A stretch of DNA of 64,000 nucleotides from Diorhabda sublineata (lineage: Eukaryota; Arthropoda; Insecta; Coleoptera; Chrysomelidae). The notes beneath the pieces were generated by a model, which saw nothing but the letters and a program-made list of their open reading frames with translations, was not told the origin of the DNA and searched no databases. A program made the position numbers and the translations under genes. The stretch is from NCBI RefSeq assembly GCF_026230105.1, contig NC_079476.1, forward strand, positions 2,439,209 to 2,503,208. The letters run 5' to 3'. This document shows positions 34,474 through 45,935 of this stretch, piece after piece. Position 1 is the stretch's first letter, and each line of letters begins with the position of its first letter.

Positions 34474-35627
34474 CCCAATAATCAATAGTAATATCTAGAA
34501 CTTGACGGGTATTATTCCTTTAAATTATCCTTAAATTGTCATGACAGTTAGTGGAGTAGGCCATCAGGAAAAACTACGTTTGCAAATCATTATAATGTGA
34601 CTCTTAGAATGGCAATATCTCAGGAATGGTAACTCTTGAAGAGAATTACAAGATATAAAGCTTTGGTTTGAAATTTCTTATGATAAAACTTACCATTTTC
34701 GAGAAATGTAAGTATAAATAAGTTTTGTATTGGTTGTTACCTAACGACCTTTAAAAATGACCCAATTTTTGGCAGACCCGCTTTGTTATTCTGCATTGAT
34801 GAATTTTTGTAAGAGAGACAGTGATTTGTTGTAAAATAAAGGAAATTTTTTTCTAGGAAGGTTTGTTGGAGCTGGCCATGATATAGGAGTTGCTTCTGGG
34901 GTTGTGAAGAATCCCGAATAACTTTTGTAGCATACAAAGAATCGATAAGAATTTTTAAAACTCTATTTTTAGCAGTAAACCACAGCTCTCTACCAATATT
35001 TGACTTTCCGGGAATCTTTGTTATTTTAAATATCTATATTGACCGGACTATTAAGTGAAATGAAAATTCATTTCACGTAAATAAGACCTCATCGATAAAT
35101 CGATATAGTAGGGGTTCTCATTTCTTGTATAAACTTTTTTCGAAGTTTACCAAGGAAAACTATCGTTTATTAAAAGTTATGACGATAAGTCAGTAATCAA
35201 ATTGTTGAACTTCAACGTCCTTTATCTTGATCACGGATAATGTAACGAAAAATTTTTATTAAGCAAACCTTAATATTTATCAGTTTTCAACCTATCTTAA
35301 AGACGGTATTAACTTTTTTTAAAAATCCTGTATGACAAAAAGGCGATGCCGTTTGTTAGTCACATCCACGTTTTTTTAACAATCTGATTACAAAAACAAT
35401 TCTAACAAAGAAAGTTTTCGAAACAAACTGTAATAATTCAAAGTTTCGATTGCGTAGAAACAAAGGAGTACAACACAGATAGTATTGAAAAGTCGCCATG
35501 TCTCTGCGGGAATATTATTGTGAAAAATAAGTTGAACTCTTTTCTAAAAAGATTCCTCAAATTTTCCCGAGCAAGAGATTATTTTCTAAGATACCATCAA
35601 AATACTGAGAACTCATTTGGTGAAAAC
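34474..35627. other. Intergenic sequence, nothing certain
   Basis: The minus-strand frame at 34737-34937 has no recognisable motif. The rest is AT-rich without coding resemblance. Confidence 0.4.
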
Positions 35628-36598
35628 AGCAGACTCCAATTTACTTGTATTATATGGAAAATGCAAAGCTATTATGAAAATACTGATTAAGATTGAGCAA
35701 CCCCTTCAGTTTATATGCATAATTCTAATGTTAGATAATAATATATGAAGAAGTCACAAACAATTGGGAAAAGTTCGGTGTTAAACACTTGAAAGTCATG
35801 TTGAACTCATACATGAAATTGTATTTAAATTCTACAAGTCTTTTATCTATTATGTAATCCCAATATTTTGAAAGGGCACAACGAAAATCACATAATGGAG
35901 ACCGAGCAAGAAAAGTTTGTCTGGTAGACCAAGAAATAGATGGGAAGATCAGATTGTGCAAGATATGGAAAATCTTGGAGTACGTGACTGGAACAAACAG
36001 ATGCAGGACAGAGAAAAATGGAGAACAATAGTCGAGGCTGCAAAAATATGTGATAAGCTGTAATTATTTAGGGTAAAATGTGGGCTGACCACCCACAAAA
36101 ATACAGGGTCAAAAGAGCTCAATATTGAGCGGCCACAATTCTCAATAGAATGTATAGTCTTGTATATATATTTTAAAAGTGAGGTTAGGTCATCGTCATT
36201 TGTGAAAGTTTGACCATTCTGCAAACTGCAAATCGATGAAAGCCATGATACTTCGTATTTTTTTAGCAGACTCTAATTTTTTTGTGTTGTAAGGAAAATG
36301 CAAAACTATTATGAAAATACTGATTAAGATTGAGCAACCTCTTTGTTTAGTTTATATGCATAATTTTAATGTTAGATAATAATATATCAAACACGGTCGA
36401 TAATGACAAAAAATTGGGAAAAGTTCGATGTTAAACACTTGAAAGTCATACATGAAATTGTATTTTAATTCTACAAGTCTTTTATCTATTATGTAATCCC
36501 AATATTTTGAAAGTGAGGTTAGATCATCGACAATTGTGAAAGTTTGGCCATTTAAAGAATTCTGCAAACTGCAAATCGATAAAAATCATGACTTGTGG
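35628..36598 (+). repeat. Direct duplication, one copy filled by a LINE fragment
   Basis: Copy 1 (35628-36236) and copy 2 (36263-36598) share long blocks: 'agcagactc(c/t)aattt', 'actgattaagattgagcaac', 'ttctacaagtcttttatcta', 'tgtaatcccaatattttgaa' and 'ctgcaaactgcaaatcgat'. Copy 1 is longer because it contains the insertion at 35875-36167; copy 2 shows the uninterrupted site. Small indels elsewhere separate the copies. Confidence 0.9.
35875..36167 (+). mobile_element. 5'-truncated LINE insertion with target-site duplication
   Basis: The 293-bp insert is flanked by 'atattttgaaag' (35863-35874) and 'atattttaaaag' (36168-36179), a 12-bp duplication with one mismatch. The empty site is visible in the neighbouring copy. 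The insert encodes a LINE ORF2 C-terminus: 'SGRPRNRWEDQIVQDMENLG', 'VRDWNKQMQDREKWRTIVEA' and 'AKICDKL', ending at the TAA of 36061-36063. About 100 bp of 3' untranslated sequence follows. Confidence 0.88.
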
Positions 36599-36599
36599 T

Positions 36600-37420
36600 A
36601 CTTCAAATTTTTTTATTCGACTCATAACTTCTCTCAACATTTATATATGACTAGCATCAGGCTCAATGGTCTATAGTTGTTAATGCCTTCTTTGCTACCT
36701 TTGAGCATTAGAATTATGTTGACGCATCCCAGTCTTTTAGTATTCGTTTATATAGTAAGCAGCTAGGACTTTCCACATGTTTTTATTTTCATTTTTCATT
36801 TTTTTTAACGCCTTCCCTACTTCTTGCACGAGAATTTCTGGGACGTTACCTTCTGGTAAAGGAGATGTTTCATATGCAAGGGTTTGTGAAGCCCTGTATA
36901 AATTGCTATGGAACTTGGTTCCTAATTTGTACGGTTTCAATTCTATCTGTTGTTTTTGTGTTTCTTATGGCTATTATTTGTTCTTCTTGGAGTTTTTTGT
37001 GTTGTTTAAATTGTTTAGAACCACCTAATTCTTTAACGTACATACGTCCATGAGCTGTTTTGTTTTTTTCTTCTTGACCTTGGAACCTACCATCTATTAG
37101 TTGTTCGTTTTTACTGGAGTTCTCTATTAGTTTCGTATTATCAACTCCAGCTACCACCATTTTCCTGTCTAGTTTCAGTGGTTCCATAGAAAAGTTTTGT
37201 TCTGATTAGTCTGTGGTGACTACTTGTCCGAAACTTGTTTAGAACGCTTACATACCTGATTGCATCTATTCTGTTGGTGAGATTGAAGACTATTTCATTT
37301 CCAAATCTTTCATTAGATCATTGTCACGTCCATTTTCTACTAGGATTTTTCTTGAAATATGTTTCTCTCCTGTTCCATTGCGTTCGCCAAATCCAAAGTT
37401 TCCCAGTTGTTGTTTATCTA
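36600..37420 (-). mobile_element. RTE-like LINE fragment, endonuclease to RT N-terminus
   Basis: On the minus strand, from high to low coordinates, the order fits a LINE ORF2. There is an endonuclease piece ('LGFGERNGTGERN', then 'SSHHRLIR', which matches the family 'GSDHRLIR'), a linker ('AHGRMYVKELGGSKQ', 'KLQEEQIIAIRNTK'), and the start of the reverse transcriptase region ('VPEILVQEVGKALKKMKNEN' near 36830). Frameshifts and stops are frequent. The fragment lies directly after the duplicated segment. Confidence 0.7.
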
Positions 37421-39285
37421 GTCTCGATTTAAGAAGTACTCACAATTATTTTTTCTCCAAACAACTCTCCTTATAAGAGTATCAGAACTGACCAATATAA
37501 GAACCATTATATACAATAGAATTATTCACTTCGAATATTACACATTTTTTATTTGTTACCCACCAGAAATTGAGTAATGAACCAAGAGAAAGATACAATG
37601 GAATGGGAAAGGAAAACTTAAAACTTCATTCAGCTTTGAATAAAAATCGTGAGACCCCACAGTTCCTTGAATCCTCCGGTAACATTACATTTCAGTTCCA
37701 ATGTAGTTCTTTCAAAATCTTCAGAAGGAAGATGAGGGTAACGAGGAAAACGTCTTAAATGTTTTGAGCTTCCTGAATAAAACGCTTCGTGACAACTTTC
37801 CCGGAGATACCGCCAGGCGGTATATCAGATGAATGGCTTTGTTATTTTGATAAATCATTTGATATGTTATGTGAATTAGTGATACAGTTTAATGTGAATT
37901 TAGGTTGAGAAGTGAGGGTAGAAAAAACGACGAAAACAGAATGTGTATGAATCCTTTGAGCTCAATTTAACTTGAAACTAATTCACTAAACTATTAAATT
38001 TATTCCGAGCTTTCATAAATTTTTTATCTCATTTTATCCTGTTAATATTTATATTAACATACGTTTCAATTAAAAGCTTTTTGAAATACTAATTTAGCTT
38101 CCGTAATCGTATAGGTATCTAAAAGTTTTAAACTCGTTTAAAATACACTGGAGTATTAAGCATAATCTGAAGTTACATGATGGTATGTTCAAAATGTAAT
38201 ATTCCGGTAACCGTGAAGCATAATTTTTAATTCCGGAAAGTTTCCCTTCTTTTGGCTTTAATGGAATAAAAGCTGGATTTTCGCAATATCAAGCTTTTCA
38301 ATATGTACCTACAAAAAGTTTATTTTATGAATCACTTAAGAGAAAACGATGTTTTGATTAGTATTTTTAACAATAGAAAGGGCTATTCGGAAACTATGAT
38401 CGGGTTAACAAAATCATGTTCTGAATGTGAACAAAGATTTGTGTACGAAACCTTTACCCTGTATCTAGTCCCAAACAAGGTACTAAAAAGTCGGTTTAAC
38501 TGCTATTATGTTTTTAACATCAAATATCTGGTATCGAAGGCTTGAAGGTAGATACCTGAATGAAATTGGAATCTCAAAAACATCCCGAACAACGAAACTC
38601 GAAACTGTAAATTATAGAAAAAAACTCATCCCAATCTTGCAATTACTCCATCTCACTGTATAAATAAATTTCACATATTTTGTTAATATTCAAAAAAATT
38701 AAGTCAAATAGCAAATAAATATAACAGATAAAGTTTTATCTGGAAAAAATAAAGATGTAGTTGATGTAATTAACACCATAATAGTTTGTTCTCACAGCAA
38801 TGCAGGAAGTATACATCTGGTTTCGAATATATTTTTAGTCCAGACACACATGGGGTTAAACTACCATTTATTTTTGTTTTAACTGAATCTTTCACCAATT
38901 ACTCTATACAGTGTGGTTGGAAAATGAAGTAAATTCCAAAAACTCGTTGAAATATAAAAATCAAAATCGTCAGTATAGTTTTTATTTGTTATGTATGACG
39001 CAAACTATAGGGTAGGCGAAATCTTTTGACTGGTAGTGTATACCATGTATACCACTACGTCAAAGTAATCAAACGATGAGTAAATCTGCCACTCGGAGAG
39101 CGATCGAAAGCTATTGTAGAAAACTAATACTTCTGCAAGTTCTAATGTGACTTTGTACGTAAAAAATCGATTTTTAATTGAACAAATAAATATTTAGACC
39201 TTCCTAGAAACAATGTAAATAAACCGCCTGCTATAATAAAAAGTTATATAGAAAACAAACATTTTATAATTCCACTAAATCCAAA
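37421..39285. other. Intergenic sequence with one orphan Tc1-type terminus
   Basis: At 39021-39040 'atcttttgactggtagtgta' matches the Tc1-like end at 9376-9395. No transposase lies next to it. The open frames at 37570-37758 and 38303-38545 show no family resemblance. Confidence 0.5.
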
Positions 39286-40724
39286 CAGGGCCGGTTCCGG
39301 GGCGAAGACGCGTTTAACATATTTATTAATTGAAAATAAACAATATAAATAGTAAGTTCTTATATAATCCACTCAAATTAAAGTTTTCCAACAATTAAAT
39401 TGAATACAGTGAATAGATAAATAAAAAAAATAGAAATCCGTAGGCAACCGTAAGCATTTGGATAATATTCGACTCCTAACCTTTGTTAATATGACGCCGG
39501 CTTTCGAGTTTAATCTCTGTGCTGGAACCGAAGAAGTTGGTAACTTACACGACAACTGTATGGGTTGGGATAAGCTCCCTCATAGCTTCTCCAGGATTCT
39601 ATTAAAGGCGCAGCTATATACAAGATAATTCAAATGTCTGACCGTGACTTTGACGGTTCCTCATAGTTCCCAACAACAGCTGTGGGTTTCCCAAATATCA
39701 TAATTATCAACATCTTCAGCAGCATAAGTTACTGACAGTTGGCAATGCTCAGGTTCTCGGTTTTCTTCAATGTATTGTCCAATGTAGCTTATAAATCTTG
39801 CATCTCCATCTTCAAGGTGTAATTTTTTATAACGAGTATCTAAAAATGTTGCAATATTTTCCTTGTTTATTATTGAATTCTTTAATTGAAAAGCCAAAAA
39901 CTGTTTCAGGAACCTTATAATGTGAATAGCTTTGCTTGCGACGACATATTTTTCAGTGCACATCTCCTCAATTAATTTTTCAAACGGTTTTCAACAAAAT
40001 TCCGCCCATCGTTCGACTCATAGCTATAAACCTTACAAGCATTTGCAATTGTGAATTCCAAAATTTCTGGATTGGTCTGCACCAAATACGCTCTAATGGA
40101 GCAATTTACAAAATTTATCAATGAATATTTATATGAGTGAATTTTGCACAAGTTTTATGTCTGAGATATGTAACGAAATGGTTTTGCTCTACCAATTGCT
40201 AATTCAATGGCCTTTACTATATTTGTATCAATGTCGATAGTAACTACCACAATTTTATCATCGGGTATTCTCTATTTTTCACATATATTTTTAATGGTGG
40301 TTGACAAATATTCGGCGGTGTGACTCTCCGAAAGCAGCTACATTTGAAATTGTTGATACTATGAATAGTTTCTCCCACATGGATCTTCATTTGTACATCC
40401 TTCAATTCGTTAATTGTTACATATATATTGGTAATGGTATGAATTGTAACTTTTTGATTATAATTCCTCGTCTTTTCCATTTATGATACGAGTTGTCGTT
40501 TTGCGACTTGGGGTTTTATATAATGGTGCAAGTAATTTGATAACTTTCCTAAACTCTTCGATCACGCTGAACGTTATTTGTTTTTTTGAACCTCTTGATC
40601 CTAAATAGCCGATCCGGGTTATCACGCATACACACGTTCGGTTTTTTCTATCATTTAATACCATAAACTTAAAAACCTGAAACAATCTATCAAGAGCCCT
40701 TTGGCCGAATTTCATACAGTCCAC
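39286..40724 (-). pseudogene. hAT-superfamily transposase, decayed
   Basis: Read on the minus strand from 40724, the order fits a BED-type hAT transposase. It gives 'FSVIEEFRKVIKLLAPLYKT' with 'PSRKTTTRII'. After frameshifts come 'SHTAEYLSTTIKNICEK' and 'DDKIVVVTIDIDTNIVKAIE', where the family has VTDNAxN. Then come 'FLDTRYKKLHLED' (39840), 'YEGAYPNPY' and the dimerisation (hATC) motif 'TSSVPAQRLNSKAGVILTKV' (39500). 'cagggccgg' at 39286 is a plausible hAT inverted-repeat end on this side. The opposite end and the 8-bp duplication were not found. Stops and frameshifts exclude activity. Confidence 0.85.
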
Positions 40725-41842
40725 GCGCTAGCTTAATCTGGTATTGCCAATTCAAATAGCCAATTTCTAATGAGTGAACAATTCTATAAATCTTATCTCA
40801 GTTTTAAGCAATCCCTTATACTTAATAATAAGTCTTTCTTCGCATATTATTGAACAATATGTGGGATAAATTCAATTTCAGCGTTTTTATGTACTATGGG
40901 AAAAAACAGAACGATATTTATTCTTGAATTGACAATTTATAGTATGAAAATATTATCATCCTCCAGTACCCTCTCTGAATTATAAGCATCTCCTCGAAAA
41001 TTTTTAATAAGGAAGGGGGTCGTGTTGAAAAGGGATTTCATTTCCCTTTTCAGCAATACGAAGAAAACTAATTTTTAAAATGTAAAATTTTGATTGATTT
41101 GATTGACTGGTTGATAATAACCGAGACGATTTTGGAATTCTCGTACATTTTGCACGACCTGGGGGTTATTTTGCTCATTTTTTCCGTCATCTTGTAAATC
41201 AGGAATAAACTTTAGATTTTAAATGAACTGACCTTCGATAATAGCGATGATGGATAATCCCAAGAAAATTCCACGAATAGCCATAATTTAAACAATCGAT
41301 TGTACAAAAATCTAAAGAAACAACAATTTTTCAACACATTCCATCACAAAATCGCGCACAAAAAAAACAAGCAGTTCTTCATTTAAACTTTAAAAAAATT
41401 CCGCTCCACAAATCACTTTGATCAAGTCTTACAACCGTCAAATTTTTCCCTCTACCAGTATTGAGACGTTTAAAGAAGTTTCAAGAACTTTACGTGATCG
41501 CGAAGTTATTCGAAAATCGGGGATAAATCTACCCTCTCTTCGTGAATGCTAACGCGCAACTAAATTCTCCGAAAACAGTTCGCGAGTAGGATAACGCCGC
41601 AAGTCTTCAATTGTTTAAGTTATTCGGCTTGCGTCGTCGAATTGGTGCATGTTTACGTTCAGTGAAACCACCCGGTTAGGATTTTTATCAAATAACAGTA
41701 TGTTCATGCTCTAATGATCTCAAATTTGTTTAAGTGAAATATCATTTCAAATTAAAAGGATATGCGCAAAAAGTGGCAACTTTAGACACGATTCCTTTGT
41801 ATAGAATGGATATCTATAATAACTCGATGGACCTTACCTTAA
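40725..41842. other. Intergenic sequence, nothing recognised
   Basis: No coding resemblance or repeat was seen between the hAT relic and the TIR element at 41843. Confidence 0.4.
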
Positions 41843-43333
41843 TATACAGGTTGTTCCGGAACTTGGTGCAAAGAAATTGGGAGTAGTTAACGTGAAAATA
41901 ATGCTGCTTCTAAGTTATAGACTTTAATGTTAACAATCCGTAACTTTTAAAGGGACAACCTGTACAATTTAAAAATAGCAAAAATGCATTTTTCAACGAT
42001 CTTTTAACTCGAATAAATTTATGGCTTAGGAGATTTTTAAATCTTTGTATTTGCCAAGGGAACCGTTCGCCATAAAGAGACATTCTGAATAAAATCATCA
42101 TACATTTCAATTATTTATTGAAAGTACTTAGAGGAGGTATTAAAACACAATCAAACATTTCCATTTGAACTGCTTACTATCGAACATCGTCTTACTTACA
42201 TGGTTAGCCTACAATTTATCAAATAAAAACAAAAAAAAAACTACTTTCAAGTTTCAATGTGGTGAATGTGCATTTGATGTATGGTTTGGCTTCTGGTAAC
42301 TCGTCAGAAGGTTGTATATTAAAAGCTTACAGAGCAAAATTATACCCGAATCGGGTTGGGTTGGTTGGGTTGATTGCAGCTGCTTACAAGAAACAGATTT
42401 GCCTACATAAATTAAGTAAACAGTAAACTAGTTTCCATTATTTTACAGGAAATGATGTTTTAGGAAATGTCCTACCAACAAAAGATAACGAAGGTAAAAA
42501 ACGAACTATACGAACACCAACTTTAGAGCAAAATGCATTAAATACTTTTGATGCTGATGTCACAACTAGCGTTCGCAAAATGTCACTGAAATTTAACAGA
42601 TCAACAACAACTATCCACAGTATTCTCCAGGAGTAACTTCTTTACCCCTTTCCCATCCAGAAAGTGCATCCCAATAGAAGATTATCCAGCAAGACTGGCC
42701 TGTACCCGTTGGTTTCTATATAAATAACGAGTTGATGATGTATTTGTTGTGAAAGTACTGTTTATTCATGAAGCAGGTTTCACACGAGACGGTTTTATCA
42801 ATTCCCATAATTTCCTATCCATGTTATATGATATTCCTCTGAGCATTCGTAGAGGCATGTGGTTCATACACGATGGAACCTCTCCTCACTTCCTAGATGA
42901 CCTAAAAAATCAGCTTAATAACATTTTTACAACTAAATTTCTCCACATTTTAATTTTTTCTTCATGTAAGTACTACGATACTCGACAGTAAGTAGTTCAA
43001 TTAGAAACGTTTGATTGTGTTTTTATACCTCCTGTAAGTACTTTCTGGTAATTTTCTTCAGAATGTCTCTTTATAGCGAACGGCTTCCCTGGCATGTAGG
43101 TACAACGATTTAAAAATCTACTTATCTCCTAAATCAAGAATTCCATCGAGTTAAGTCAAAATATATAATTTAGATAATATACTTGAATAAAAATTCTTAT
43201 TTCTCAACTTTAAAGGCTTATAACTAAGAGACGGGGGATCGTATAAGAAAGTTTTTTCACGTCCCAGCATTATTTTCACGTCGACTACTCACTACCAAAT
43301 TTTTTTGTTTCAAGTCTTGGAACACCATGTATA
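41843..43333 (+). mobile_element. TIR element with IS630/Tc1-related transposase remnant
   Basis: Long inverted repeats (about 300-350 bp each) bound the element. The left starts 'tatacaggttgttccggaac' and the right in reverse complement starts 'tatacatggtgttccaagac'. Both arms share 'cgtgaaaataatgctg' and 'agagacattctgaa'. Inside, the plus strand encodes an HTH ('VRKMSLKFNRSTTTIHSILQ' near 42575) and a catalytic part ('VLFIHEAGFTRDGFINSHNF' at 42752, 'MWFIHDGTSPHF' at 42860). In the family the first motif reads 'FTDEASFTRDG', so the first catalytic D is replaced by H. The region between the two catalytic blocks is deleted, and frameshifts and stops occur before 42749. Confidence 0.85.
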
Positions 43334-44599
43334 AACTAAGGGCAAAAGTTCACAGACCCTTACTCAAAACGAATCTGACTAAAAGACCATCGAATAACTA
43401 TGGGGAAACAAAGAAAAACTTAGGAAGAGAAATAAGGAAGTGCTGCAAGCACTTAGAGTGGATGCAAAGGAGCAAGAGGAACAGTTGAAGGGAATTAAAA
43501 TTGACAAGGACCTATAGAGCTAATAGAGCTAACAAAAAAAACAGGGATACAAAAACAAATAAGAATAAAGGTTAGAAAAGAGAAGTGAAATGAGATACAA
43601 GAACATTTATATAGAAAAATGAGAGTGGAGCTAAATTTAAAATAATGCAGGCTGAAGGAGGTTGACTGACGAAACTACCAATGTTCAAACATGTGGGGTT
43701 CTCAATATTAATCTTTTGCCGTAAAAACCACCCCAAATTATTTTCTCTTGCCTCTTTAGTGATTCGTAGTATTGTGTAGTTCTCGAACAAACTAGATCGT
43801 AAGAACGCTCCCACAGGTAAACTATTCGAACTAATTCCCTTCATAATTGTTCATAGTTCATTGGCTCATGACCGAATGAGCGAGAGTGGCATAAACCGAA
43901 CGTATATTGTCGTTACGAACGAGACGGCACTAGAATACTACAGCTCGTTCACTGCATATGCGCGTTTCGTTTAGTCCTTCGGTTTATCAGTCAGTGGAGG
44001 TATATACTCTATGGTCTTGGTCATTGAGTGGCAAGACGAATAAAAGATAATATTTAGCGCGCAAAAATAAATATTAATTTTGCCATCAAGTAACTTATAT
44101 TTTTAATGTATAATAGTAATGATTAATTGAGAGGGTCTTTGTTAGAAAAAGGCATGGAATATCGTTTTAAAGATATAGCTAAGAATATATTACAATGCAA
44201 TTGGTTCAAAGAGATATTTCAGAAGATCCTACTTCCAGCGACGGATTCTAAAATTTTTCAAAAAATTGATTGGCGCAGTCAACAGGATCAGGATAAATCA
44301 GTTATATTAGATATAATATTAATATTTATTGGAATTTTAATTAAAAATTAACCAAAACACAAAATTATTCACTTCTAAATTCATTCAAACAGTGTAGAAT
44401 TGATTTTCTATATATAAGGCACCCAATCTCTCAGTGCTAGAAATTGAAATGGCGCAGTCAGTAGGAAAAGTCTTGAAACTATAATATTCACGCAGAACTT
44501 TTCATTTAAATAAATAACATCTAGTGATAAAAATAGCAGCAAATGGGATGAATACGACCAAGAAATAAAAAAAATTACTAGGGTAGAAAACCAGATTGC
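43334..44599. other. Intergenic sequence, uncertain retroelement traces
   Basis: 'tggcgcagtcaa' (44274) and 'tggcgcagtcag' (44454) look like LTR-retrotransposon primer-binding sites, but no LTR pair or gag/pol was seen. A possible LINE linker at 43340-43560 is too weak to call. Confidence 0.3.
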
Positions 44600-44783
44600 T
44601 GCTGGCGCTCGCGAACTAGATAAATAACTAAATGAAGAGTATCTAAGTCGTAAAAAAGATCCGCCTCAATGGTTGCATGAGCGTCGTCTAATATATCCTC
44701 ACGCTTACGCGTATGTATTGAAAAGATTTTGTGAGCACTATCATCAACAAAAAAGTTGTCAAATTAATATTTTCACATTGTAA
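44600..44783 (+). pseudogene. hAT dimerisation-domain fragment
   Basis: The plus strand reads 'LNEEYLSRKKDPPQWLHERR' then 'LIYPHAYAYVLKRFCEH', which matches the hATC region that precedes 'ATSVPCERIFSKAG' in hAT transposases. That core is deleted. The reading continues with 'INKKVVKLIFSHCNT', the usual extreme C-terminus. It is directly followed by the terminus of the Tigger-like element at 44786. Confidence 0.7.
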
Positions 44784-44785
44784 TA

Positions 44786-45710
44786 CAGTGGAGTCCCGAC
44801 AATCCGAAATTCTGCTCAATAAAACCGAAATAAAGATATTTTTAAGAAAGAAAAAACCAAGAAAGAAAAAAAATATGTGTATTAATAAAAGTTACAGAAT
44901 CTTTCGACTACAGTGAAGTGTAATAAAAAAAAATAGAACAGACGAAACATCTCCGCTCACTGTCATCGTCAGATTCACCTTCACACTCATCTGACACGTT
45001 GTCTGGTTCTTTAAGAACCATATCAACAATCTGATGATCAATTAAAATTCCATGATCGTTATCGTCAGCTTGTAGCCACTCTTCCAGATCATTTTCATTA
45101 GCGTCCTCGCAGCCAGAAATATTTTGTAAAAGCCCCTTGGGGTATCTTCAAAAGTTAGACCAAAGTTTTTTGCAGGATTTTTACAACAGGTTTCCATTTA
45201 CAGATTTCCATGATTACATCTTTGTTGTTTACTATCATCTTGAGCTTTTAAAATAATGAGTGTCTACATCTTCAAGTATTCGTCTCAATAACTTTTTCTG
45301 GTACGAGAACTTAAGATGCTGCAGTATATGTTGATCCATGGGCTGGATCAAAGGAATCACGTTGAGTGGCAGGAAAACGGTCTTTATATCTCCACAAACT
45401 AACTCGTTATACGAGACATTGTCAAGATAAAGTAATGCGCGAATATGGAAGCCATTTTCTCTACAAAATCGAGTAGCTTGGAAAACAAATTTTCTATCAA
45501 ACCAATTCTTAAATAGCTCTGAGGTTATCCATACATTTTTTGAGTTTTTGTAGCCGACATGTGGGGCATTTACATTCAGGTTCTTGAACGCAAGAAGTTT
45601 ATAATTTCCTGCAGCATTACGGCAGACTAAAACCGTTAATCTTTCCTTGCTTATTTTGAAATCTGGTGCAGTTTGTTCTTTTTTAGCAGCCACACTGTTT
45701 TTGGCAATGC
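44786..45710 (-). mobile_element. Tigger/jerky-like (pogo) element, truncated
   Basis: The terminus 'cagtggagtcccgacaatcc' at 44786, after TA, is typical of Tigger-like inverted repeats. The minus strand encodes the DDE_1 domain (45693-45235): 'FKISKERLTVLVCRNAAGNY', 'AFKNLNVNAPHVGYKNSKN', 'LLYLDNVSYNELVCGDIKTV' and 'LIQPMDQHILQHLKFSYQKK'. A frameshifted acidic C-terminal region ('EDANENDLEEWLQADDND') lies near 45110. The N-terminal HTH part is missing, and the sequence is replaced at about 45710 by a different mariner-like fragment. Confidence 0.85.
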
Positions 45711-45721
45711 CTTAAAGTATT

Positions 45722-45935
45722 ATATAAGGGGTTTTCCAATAAGGACTTTTTTACAAAATAAAATAAAAACCATTTGAGATATTTCAAAAACTTTATTATC
45801 GGGTTATTATCAAAAAAATTATGAATTGAACTCGACTTCGCGGGCGCGTTTGCAGTGGTGGATTCGTTGAATTCAATTTTCCATGACTCGTCCACAGATT
45901 TCGGCCGAAACGGCTGCTATTTCGCAGCATTATAT
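45722..45935 (-). mobile_element. 3' end of a mariner-like element abutting the Tigger-like gene
   Basis: After a TA, 'aggggttttccaataaggac' looks like an inverted-repeat end. On the minus strand the last codons of a transposase are readable: 'CEIAAVSAEICGRVMEN', a stop where a hydrophobic residue is expected, then 'IQRIHHCKRAREVEFNS' and TAA. This fits the tail of mariner-related transposases that end '...VENxxxRxxxCxRxRGGHxxDIxF'. Only the tail is present. Confidence 0.6.

Noticed and set aside
43340..43560. Possible LINE linker segment rich in K and R
   Set aside because: Too short and too low in complexity to separate from chance.
44274..44465. Two 'tggcgcagtca' words like LTR-retrotransposon primer-binding sites
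   Set aside because: No paired LTRs, no polypurine tract and no gag or pol sequence nearby.
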